Below, piece by piece: positions 1 through 5,198 of a stretch of 7,291 nt of DNA. Below the pieces are notes generated by a model, which ran no database searches, was not told where the DNA came from, and saw only the letters and a list, made by a program, of their open reading frames with translations. The stretch is from Verrucomicrobiia bacterium. GTDB taxonomy: Bacteria; Verrucomicrobiota; Verrucomicrobiia; Limisphaerales; UBA11358. Where the stretch lies: contig JASHVW010000181.1 of the NCBI GenBank assembly GCA_030044395.1, forward strand, positions 1-7,291, given 5' to 3'. The position numbers were made by a program, and so were the translations under genes. Position 1 is the stretch's first letter. Each line of letters starts with the position of its first letter.

Positions 1-239
1 CGAAACTCAGCCTCGGCCCGTTGGCCCCCATTCAAAAAGTAGCTGCGAGCGGCACCTGGCTCGACGCCCGGACCTTCCAGATGACCTGGCATTTTTACGA
101 GACCCCGCATCATGACACGGTGACCTGCCGCTTCGACGGCAACCGGGCGCATGTTGAATTCTTGAACAGCATCACGGAGAAAAATAATCCGGCGCATCCG
201 GAGACGCGCGCGCCGTTGAATGGGGAGATGGCGGCCTGA
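1..239 (+). CDS. C-terminal end of a possible serine hydrolase (beta-lactamase-like) protein, partial
   Basis: The reading frame is open from the left edge (first full codon at base 3) to a TGA at 237-239, so this is the 3' end of a gene whose start lies outside the window. The visible 78 residues contain a pattern of Trp, 'TFQMTWHFYETP' and 'TVTCRFDGNRAHVEFLNSI', which reads as alternating beta strands. I associate this kind of C-terminal beta domain with class C beta-lactamase-related serine hydrolases, where a 'FYETP...T..F.G' pattern recurs. No catalytic residue is visible because the catalytic domain would lie upstream. A TTG at 21 could be read as a start, but nothing supports it and the frame continues upstream. 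Coding character is convincing; the family name is a tentative recognition. Confidence 0.5.
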   Translation, partial: KLSLGPLAPIQKVAASGTWLDARTFQMTWHFYETPHHDTVTCRFDGNRAHVEFLNSITEKNNPAHPETRAPLNGEMAA

Positions 240-306
240 ATTTGGGCAACAGAGGGTTTTAACTTTCACTTCACCGGCGATTCGTGTTTCATCTTGCCGT
301 TTCGTT

Positions 307-1809
307 ATGCCCAAGCGCACCGACATTCATAGCGTCCTCATCATCGGGGCCGGTCCCATCATCATCGGCCAGGCGTGCGAGTTTGATTATTCCGGCACGC
401 AGGCGTGCAAGGCGCTGAAAGAGGAGGGCTACCGCGTCATTCTCATCAACTCGAATCCGGCCACGATTATGACCGATCCGGAGTTTGCCGACCGGACGTA
501 TATCGAGCCAATCACTCCCGAGTGCGTGGAGAAAATCGTCGCGAGAGAGAAGGAGGAGATGAAAAGGCTCGGAGCGAAAGGGAAGCTGGTCCTGCTGCCG
601 ACGTTAGGCGGGCAGACGGCGCTAAATACGGCGATGGCCCTGCACAAAAATGGCGCGCTGGAACGCCACGGCATTGAAATGATTGGCGCCAAGCCCGAAG
701 CCATTCATCGCGGCGAAGACCGTGAAGCGTTCAAACAACTGATGCTTTCCATCGGCTTGGACGTGCCCATCTCCGGCACCGCACATACTCTCGACGAAGC
801 CCGCGCCGTCGCGGATAAGATCGGGCGTTTCCCGCTCATCATCCGTCCGGCGTTCACGCTTGGCGGCACAGGAGGAGGCATCGGTTATAATCGCGACGAG
901 TTTGAGGAAATTGCCAGGCGTGGAATGGAACTGTCGCCTGTGAACGAAATTCTGATCGAAGAATCCCTGCTCGGTTGGAAGGAATACGAAATGGAAGTGA
1001 TGCGCGACAAGGCCGACAACTGCGTCATCATTTGTTCCATCGAGAACTTCGATCCCATGGGTGTTCATACCGGCGACAGCATTACCGTCGCCCCCATCCA
1101 AACGCTGACCGACAAGGAATACCAAATCATGCGGGACGCGAGTTTCGCCGTCATCCGCGCCGTGGGCGTGGAGACCGGCGGCTCGAACATCCAGTTCGGT
1201 GTCAACCCGGACAACGGGCGCATGGTCATCATCGAGATGAACCCGCGCGTCAGCCGCAGTTCCGCGCTGGCCTCAAAGGCGACGGGCTTTCCCATTGCCA
1301 AAATCGCCGCCAAACTCGCCGTCGGCTACCTCCTCGATGAGATTCGGAATGACATTACGCGTGAAACCCCGGCGAGCTTCGAGCCGACGATTGATTACGT
1401 GGTCGTCAAGGTTCCCAGATTTGCTTTTGAAAAATTTCCGCAGGCGGATCCGACGCTCACCACGCAGATGAAAAGCGTGGGTGAAGCGATGGCGATTGGC
1501 CGCACTTTCAAGGAGAGCCTGCAAAAGTGCCTGCGGTCACTGGAGATAGGCCGCAGTGGTTTGGGCGGCGACGGCAAATCCTGGCGCATCGGAACTGAAG
1601 TCTATGGCGATCGCGACATCCTGCCGCGTGATATCATCAGCCGCAAATTAAGCGTGCCCAATGCCGAGCGGATTTTCTTCATCCGGCACGCGTTCCGGGC
1701 TGGGTTCACGGTTGAGGAGATTTTCAACCTGACGAAGATTGACCGTTGGTTTTTGGTGCAGATCAAAGAAATTGTGGATTTTGAGGAAGAACTGGCGGGA
1801 ACGAATTAA
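307..1809 (+). CDS. carB1: Carbamoyl-phosphate synthase large subunit, N-terminal half (split CarB)
   Basis: The N-terminal half of CarB makes carboxyphosphate from bicarbonate and ATP and reacts it with ammonia supplied by the small subunit CarA, the first step towards pyrimidines and arginine. The protein is 500 aa. It starts MPKRTDI like E. coli CarB and follows it closely: 'GAGPIIIGQACEFDYSG' (residues 14-30), 'NSNPATIMTDP' (48-58), the ATP-grasp glycine-rich loop 'GGTGGGIGYN' (186-195), 'ENFDPMGVHTGDSITVAP' (246-263) and the metal/ATP-binding 'IIEMNPRVSRSS' (308-319, E310 and N312). It ends just after 'IDRWFLVQI' (478-486), inside the oligomerization domain. Full-length CarB is about 1070 aa, so the second ATP-grasp half and the allosteric domain are absent, and the next gene is unrelated. 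Separate carB1 and carB2 genes are known in Methanocaldococcus and Aquifex. ATG 307 is preferred over in-frame ATG 220, which would add 29 non-homologous residues. No clear Shine-Dalgarno is seen. Confidence 0.93.
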   Translation: MPKRTDIHSVLIIGAGPIIIGQACEFDYSGTQACKALKEEGYRVILINSNPATIMTDPEFADRTYIEPITPECVEKIVAREKEEMKRLGAKGKLVLLPTLGGQTALNTAMALHKNGALERHGIEMIGAKPEAIHRGEDREAFKQLMLSIGLDVPISGTAHTLDEARAVADKIGRFPLIIRPAFTLGGTGGGIGYNRDEFEEIARRGMELSPVNEILIEESLLGWKEYEMEVMRDKADNCVIICSIENFDPMGVHTGDSITVAPIQTLTDKEYQIMRDASFAVIRAVGVETGGSNIQFGVNPDNGRMVIIEMNPRVSRSSALASKATGFPIAKIAAKLAVGYLLDEIRNDITRETPASFEPTIDYVVVKVPRFAFEKFPQADPTLTTQMKSVGEAMAIGRTFKESLQKCLRSLEIGRSGLGGDGKSWRIGTEVYGDRDILPRDIISRKLSVPNAERIFFIRHAFRAGFTVEEIFNLTKIDRWFLVQIKEIVDFEEELAGTN

Positions 1810-1818
1810 GCTCCGGCC

Positions 1819-2829
1819 ATGGCAGACCCGTTCATCCATTGGATTGAGGCCCGGGGGCCCTGGGCGCCTTGGTTGTTTGTTGCCCTGTTTGTGGCGGCAT
1901 CGTTTCTGATGATTTGGCGGCTTGAAGTCATGAGCGCCCGAGGCTTCGAAGGGACGGTGCTTGGCACGCTGGTGATGCCATACTGCTCCGGCATGGGCAA
2001 CTTGATTTTTGCCTTCATCCTCGGCATCAACGACGGCAGCGGCGCGGATGTGATGACCAATAACCTGGTCAACAACGTCACGGACATGACCCTCGTGCTT
2101 GGCCTGCCGGCAATCATTTGGGGGATAAAAATCCTGCCGTCGAAGGGGAAGAACGCTGCAAGGAGAAGGCCCGGCGCGGAAAAGGCACAGAAACTCAACC
2201 GGCTCTCGCTATTGCTTACACTGGTGGCGATTTTATTTTTCACCGGAGCGGTTTGGGCGCTTGGACGCAAAGGAAACCTCAACTTCAACGACGGTCTGGT
2301 GCTCATCGGCCTTTTTCTGTTCTGGCAATGCTTCCACGTTTTTGAGGTGATGAAATCCGACGTGCGCCAGGGAAAATCGCTAATCGGCTGGTTGCTGCCG
2401 CTGGACATCGTGCTGTTGGCGGTTGGCGCCTATGGCATTTACGTGAGCACCGATTGGCTGGTGGCCTGGATTCAAAACCGCCACATCGGTTTCATCAGTG
2501 CCAGGCATCTGGGCTGGCTGACGGGCTGGTTGATGGTGCTGCCCAATGCCATGCTGGCGGTTTATTACGGATGGAAGGGACAGCCGGAAACGGTTTATAC
2601 GTCTCAGGTCGGCGATTGCCATATCTCCATTCCCTTCTGTCTGGGCGTTTATACGATGTATCACACCATGGTCCTGCCGGCATTTTTCCAGACGGGGATG
2701 TTCATTCTACTGGGCGCGACGTTGCTGCATCTTTTTTTTGTCACGGTTTTCGGCCAACTTCCCAAATTTTTCGGCTGGCTTCTCGTCGCAGCCTACGGAT
2801 TTTTTCTCTGGAAAGGGTTGTTGGGATGA
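1819..2829 (+). CDS. Divergent sodium/calcium exchanger-like (CaCA superfamily) membrane protein
   Basis: This 336-aa protein has roughly ten hydrophobic segments in two halves joined by a charged cytoplasmic-type loop (about residues 107-127, rich in Lys and Arg). Each half holds a stretch resembling the alpha repeat of cation/Ca2+ exchangers. The first is around 54-102, with 'SGMGNLIFAF', 'NNLVNNVTDMTLVLGL' and a following helix. The second is around 239-282, with 'MVLPNAMLAVYYG' and 'GDCHISIPFCLG'. At the positions where exchangers normally carry a Pro-Glu pair, Asn appears instead (N61 and N243), so ion specificity or even transport activity is uncertain. ATG 1819 lies 9 bases after the carB1 stop, so the two are probably co-transcribed, although no functional link is obvious. 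Palindromic repeat copy A begins 2 bases after the TGA and carries a terminator. The fold assignment is motif-based; an uncharacterised membrane protein is the alternative. Confidence 0.68.
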   Translation: MADPFIHWIEARGPWAPWLFVALFVAASFLMIWRLEVMSARGFEGTVLGTLVMPYCSGMGNLIFAFILGINDGSGADVMTNNLVNNVTDMTLVLGLPAIIWGIKILPSKGKNAARRRPGAEKAQKLNRLSLLLTLVAILFFTGAVWALGRKGNLNFNDGLVLIGLFLFWQCFHVFEVMKSDVRQGKSLIGWLLPLDIVLLAVGAYGIYVSTDWLVAWIQNRHIGFISARHLGWLTGWLMVLPNAMLAVYYGWKGQPETVYTSQVGDCHISIPFCLGVYTMYHTMVLPAFFQTGMFILLGATLLHLFFVTVFGQLPKFFGWLLVAAYGFFLWKGLLG

Positions 2830-2830
2830 C

Positions 2831-2942
2831 CCGGAGCGCGGCTCTGTGAGCCGCAGCAATACCCGAATATTTCTGCTCGAAGGTAACTCTACTGCTTCAT
2901 CACTTGAGGAAATTGCTGCAGGTCGCAGACCCCGCGCTCCGG
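2831..2942. repeat. Palindromic intergenic repeat, copy A (most complete)
   Basis: The element is bounded by a perfect 11-bp inverted repeat, CCGGAGCGCGG at 2831-2841 and CCGCGCTCCGG at 2932-2942. Inside are a 7-bp hairpin with a 3-base loop (GCGGCTC at 2838-2844, GAGCCGC at 2848-2854), a second distant pair GCAGCAAT (2853-2860) with ATTGCTGC (2912-2919), and a small GGTC/GACC hairpin (2921-2931). The left part and the internal segment GCTCGAAGGTAACTCT match copy C, and the left hairpin part matches copy B. It begins 2 bases after a plus-strand stop codon. I recognise it as similar to an interspersed repeat common in some Verrucomicrobiota genomes. No transposase is present, so a MITE- or REP-like non-autonomous element is the best description. 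Confidence 0.85.
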
Positions 2943-2959
2943 CGCTACGGAGTTTTTTT
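2937..2959 (+). terminator. Rho-independent terminator at the right end of repeat copy A
   Basis: A 5-bp stem CTCCG (2937-2941) and CGGAG (2948-2952) with a 6-base loop is followed directly by seven T residues (2953-2959). It sits 108 bases after the stop of the antiporter-like gene and would end plus-strand transcription before it enters the convergent minus-strand gene. The stem overlaps the right terminal inverted repeat of copy A. On the minus strand there is no U-tract after the hairpin, so it looks one-directional. The stem is short, so strength is uncertain. Confidence 0.6.
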
Positions 2960-3400
2960 CGCCACTTGTGTGTCGCCCCATGAAATGGCCAGGGGGTTTG
3001 GCCGGACCTTGTCGCTCAATTCTGCAAATGGCACTTGAGCATCCAACCAACGCGGATTTTTAGCAATCCCATCCATACTCTCGCGGGTGTTGTTGCAAAT
3101 CAGGTAAATGCCAAAGCCCATGACCATGAAGGCTTCGAAACCGGTGCCCACGCCGTGCCGTTCGAAGGCAAAATCGCCCACCCCATACTGCGCGTCGTGC
3201 AATTCCTTGCGGAGCCCACCAATGTCCGCCGCGAAATTTTTCAAGAAATCGTCGTTACGCGGCCCGAGATAGGCGAGAACCCGCGCCTTGTTTTCGGCCA
3301 AAGAAACAATGGCCCATTCATCGAAAACAACTTTGCCGTAACGCGAATCCATTTTCTTCGCGCACGTCTTCACCAGCACAATGGCTTCTTCAATTGTCAT
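2945..3400 (-). CDS. Conserved hypothetical protein, possibly with a roadblock/longin-like alpha-beta fold
   Basis: This 151-aa protein has no signal peptide or membrane segment and is probably cytoplasmic. The residue pattern suggests an N-terminal helix (2-17, 'TIEEAIVLVKTCAKKM'), strands around 23-46 ending in 'ARVLAYLGPRNDD', a helix (50-69), strands around 75-103 ('GFEAFMVMGFGIYLICNN') and a C-terminal helix with 'WLDAQVPFAELSDKVR' (118-133). This order resembles small roadblock/LC7 or longin-type folds, but that is a guess from pattern only. It looks like a conserved verrucomicrobial hypothetical; no function can be named. ATG 3400 is chosen over an upstream in-frame TTG (3460), because the extra 20 residues look unrelated and lack a ribosome site. 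The stop TAG (2947-2945) and the last few codons (KKTP) lie in the terminator at the right end of repeat copy A. The gene is convergent with the antiporter-like gene and divergent from the DUF422 gene, with 109 bases between the divergent starts. Confidence 0.75.
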   Translation of the reverse strand: MTIEEAIVLVKTCAKKMDSRYGKVVFDEWAIVSLAENKARVLAYLGPRNDDFLKNFAADIGGLRKELHDAQYGVGDFAFERHGVGTGFEAFMVMGFGIYLICNNTRESMDGIAKNPRWLDAQVPFAELSDKVRPNPLAISWGDTQVAKKTP

Positions 3401-3509
3401 GAAATATCCGAACCGCGCGAGCAAAACAAATTCGTCCGGAAGAGACAAGGCAATTCCCAAATAAAAATTACTGCGCCGCCGTCGCCAAAATCATATTTTT
3501 GGAGCATTC

Positions 3510-4340
3510 ATGCGTCCGCCCATGCCATCTCGCGATAAACCTGCTCCCGCCATTGGCGAAAAAATGAAAGGGGCGGCATATTGGGCGGCGGCTTTGTTTT
3601 TCGCAGGGGTTTTGGCGCTGGCGGTCACCAAGAGTTTGGCGTTGGCGGACATCAGTTGGCTGGAAACGTTGCTGCTGGTGGCGGCCCTCGTCGGCGCCGT
3701 TGCCGCGCTCGCGCGGCAATTACCATTTTTTAATGTGCTATTTGCCGCCATTGTCGTGGCGCTGGCGGGCGGCGGCGTTTCCGCTCTGGACGCCCGAACC
3801 GGCATCCCATTCGGCGCGGTGATTTACGCGCAAAAGGCGGGCACGAAACTTTTTAATTTGCTGCCCTGGGCGGTGCCGCTGATCTGGCCCGTCGCCATCC
3901 TGAACTCGCGCGGCGTGGCGCGGCTGATTCTGCGTCCGTGGCGCAAGACCAAAGCTTACGGCTTCCGGCTCATTGGGCTGGCGGCAGCTCTCACCGCGGT
4001 TTTCGACTTTGCCTTCGAGCCTTTTGCCACGCGCGCGAAGCATTACTGGTTTTGGGAGCCAACCGCGCTGCCGCTCACGTGGTTGGGCGCGCCATTGGTG
4101 GATTTTTTAAGTTGGGCGCTCGTCGCGGTGTTAATCCTGGCATTCGTCACGCCGTTATTGATCAACAAAAAGCCGCGTTCAAGTTCCACGCCGGATTTCC
4201 TTCCGCTTGGAATCTGGCTGGGCGGCATTTTGCTGTTTGGGACGGCTTGCGCTGTCCAAAAAATCTGGCCGGCTGTCGTGGCCGATGCGGTTATTGGATT
4301 GGTCGCTGTCGTTTTGGCGATTCGCGGAGCGAGGTGGTGA
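3510..4340 (+). CDS. DUF422 / CruF-type carotenoid biosynthesis membrane protein
   Basis: This 276-aa integral membrane protein has about seven or eight hydrophobic helices. The family signature is visible: 'DARTGIPFGAVIYAQKAG' (94-111), 'NLLPWAVPLIWPVAI' (116-130), 'FDFAFEPFATRAKHYWFW' (165-182), and 'TWLGAPLVDFLSW' (190-202). These match the DUF422 family, which includes CruF and bisanhydrobacterioruberin hydratase, enzymes that hydrate the 1',2' double bond of acyclic carotenoid ends. Whether this copy does that reaction is not shown; no other carotenoid gene (phytoene synthase, desaturase or glycosyltransferase) is in the window. The start ATG 3510 is supported by GGAG at 3501-3504 with a 5-base spacer. 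It is divergent from the minus-strand hypothetical gene, so its promoter should lie in 3401-3509, where 3491-3500 is AT-rich. Repeat copy B begins 3 bases after the stop. Confidence 0.78.
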   Translation: MRPPMPSRDKPAPAIGEKMKGAAYWAAALFFAGVLALAVTKSLALADISWLETLLLVAALVGAVAALARQLPFFNVLFAAIVVALAGGGVSALDARTGIPFGAVIYAQKAGTKLFNLLPWAVPLIWPVAILNSRGVARLILRPWRKTKAYGFRLIGLAAALTAVFDFAFEPFATRAKHYWFWEPTALPLTWLGAPLVDFLSWALVAVLILAFVTPLLINKKPRSSSTPDFLPLGIWLGGILLFGTACAVQKIWPAVVADAVIGLVAVVLAIRGARW

Positions 4341-4342
4341 AA

Positions 4343-4380
4343 CTCGGGCGCGGCTCGATGAGCCGCAACAATGCCCGGTT
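4343..4380. repeat. Palindromic intergenic repeat, copy B (left portion only)
   Basis: Bases 4343-4380 align with the left end of copies A and C. They contain the same 7-bp hairpin GCGGCTC (4350-4356) and GAGCCGC (4360-4366) with loop GAT, followed by CAACAATGCCCGG, which matches CAGCAATACCCGA in copy A. The internal GCTCGAAGGT segment and the right inverted terminus are not found downstream, so this is either a truncated copy or a variant with a different right half. It starts 3 bases after the stop codon of the DUF422 gene and has the same orientation as copies A and C. Confidence 0.7.
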
Positions 4381-4568
4381 CCCAGGCGCCATCGGTTGCT
4401 CCAAAGTCTTCCGCCAAAGTAAGCTCTGCGCTGGCGGATTCCGGGTAACGCTGGATCTTCTGGACAAACCGGAAAAGCAGGTTGATGTTCCAGCAAGAAG
4501 TCCGGGAGAAAATTTTGCCGGCCGGATATACAAAAATCGGTCGGTCGGTGTCTATTATGTAACGCGGA
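4381..4568. other. Intergenic stretch with no assignable gene
   Basis: This 188-base stretch separates repeat copy B from the small membrane-protein gene. It contains a 6-bp inverted repeat CCGCCA (4411-4416) and TGGCGG (4432-4437), a CCAAAGT direct repeat (4401-4407 and 4414-4420), a CCGGCCGG palindrome (4518-4525) and three tandem TCGG units (4537-4548). Both strands have open frames through it, but none has a recognisable protein, a ribosome site or conserved neighbours. It may be the remaining part of a variant repeat element plus the promoter of the next gene. Confidence 0.4.
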
Positions 4569-4943
4569 ATGAATGAAACTGAACAAATGCCGGAGACGCG
4601 TTCGCCTGTGCCTTGGATCATGGGCGTGGCTTCATTGACCTGTCTGATTTCATTGATATTTTTTTATGGGGCGGCCAGCGGGGTCGTTTCGGAGCTTCGG
4701 GTCTGGTGGGAAGAATGGCTGGTTTATGCAACGGTCCCGGTGCTTCTGACTTTTTTCATTCTGTATCGGAGCTGCTGGCATCCGGAGATTACCGGCGTGG
4801 CGCGCACCTGTTCAGTGTTTCTGCTTTCCTGTGCGATCCTGGCGGGCGATATCGTTGCCGTTGGAGCCATGCTTTGTTTGGCGGTTTTCGTTATCGGCAT
4901 GGTTGCCTTCGGCGTCAACGCGTTTACCGGTGGCAATCACTAA
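4569..4943 (+). CDS. Small hydrophobic membrane protein, unknown function
   Basis: This 124-aa protein begins with a short charged tail (MNETEQMPETRSP) followed by about four membrane helices: roughly 14-37, 49-66, 78-99 and 101-119. A 'VWWEEWLVY' stretch (45-53) links the first two, and 'YRSCWHPEITGVARTC' (66-81) links the second and third. I recognise no family. The hydrophobic pattern and the clean stop followed by repeat copy C argue that it is a real gene. ATG 4569 is the first in-frame ATG with a plausible charged N-terminus; ATG at residue 7 is an alternative. The upstream site is weak (GCGGA immediately before the ATG). Overlapping frames on both strands are judged to be shadows because they lack a coherent protein character. 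Confidence 0.6.
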   Translation: MNETEQMPETRSPVPWIMGVASLTCLISLIFFYGAASGVVSELRVWWEEWLVYATVPVLLTFFILYRSCWHPEITGVARTCSVFLLSCAILAGDIVAVGAMLCLAVFVIGMVAFGVNAFTGGNH

Positions 4944-4968
4944 GGGCGGCACTTCTGCTGCCGGTGCT

Positions 4969-5075
4969 CCGGAGCGCGGCTCGGTCAGCCGCAGCAACGT
5001 CCAAATGTTTCGCGCTCGAAGGTGACTCTGAATGTTTCCTCCCTTGACAAAACGGCTGCAGTCGGTCCGGGGGGT
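4969..5075. repeat. Palindromic intergenic repeat, copy C (right end degraded)
   Basis: The left end CCGGAGCGCGGCTC (4969-4982) is identical to copy A. The hairpin stem GCGGCT (4976-4981) and AGCCGC (4987-4992) is intact, with a 5-base loop CGGTC because the closing pair is a C-C mismatch. The internal segment GCTCGAAGGTGACTCT differs from copy A at one base, and GGCTGCAG (5054-5061) aligns with TGCTGCAG of copy A. The right inverted terminus has diverged, so no outer stem can form, and the right boundary is approximate. It starts 26 bases after the stop of the small membrane-protein gene. Confidence 0.78.
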
Positions 5076-5198
5076 TGTAGAATTCTCCATGTAAATTGAA
5101 TTGAAAGGGGACATTCCATTTCACACCGTGTAACGGACAGCGTTTAGATCGCGCATGAAGCAATCATAAAATTCAACTCCTAAAACCTCACTGCAATT

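Noticed and set aside
220..306. N-terminal extension of CarB from ATG 220
   Set aside because: The 29 extra residues show no similarity to CarB, overlap the upstream gene's end and have no ribosome site; ATG 307 gives the canonical MPKRTDI start.
622..1125. 167-aa minus-strand open frame within carB1
   Set aside because: Antisense shadow of a strongly conserved coding region.
1806..2408. 200-aa minus-strand open frame
   Set aside because: It lies wholly antisense to the membrane-protein gene, is rich in Arg/Ser/Pro with no domain pattern, and is a shadow of GC-biased codons.
3401..3460. TTG 3460 as start of the minus-strand hypothetical gene
   Set aside because: No Shine-Dalgarno, and the 20 extra residues lack the conserved-looking character of the rest.
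4537..4548. Three tandem TCGG units as a microsatellite or phase-variation tract
   Set aside because: Too short to be significant and it lies outside any supported coding region.
4553..4558. TATTAT as a -10 box of the small membrane-protein gene
   Set aside because: It is only about 10 bases before the ATG and has no -35 partner at suitable spacing.
3938..4621. Long open frames on both strands across the DUF422 3' end and the following gap
   Set aside because: They run through a real gene in another frame and through repeat copy B, and show no recognisable protein.
5044..5083. TTGACA (5044-5049) with TAGAAT (5078-5083) as a promoter for the GH3 gene
   Set aside because: The spacer is 28 bases, far from 17, and the TTGACA lies in the repeat where copy A reads TTGAGG.
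5085..5198. Possible regulatory palindrome around TGAAAGGGGACATTCCATTTCA
   Set aside because: The arms match for only about five bases without gaps, so an operator or element end cannot be supported.
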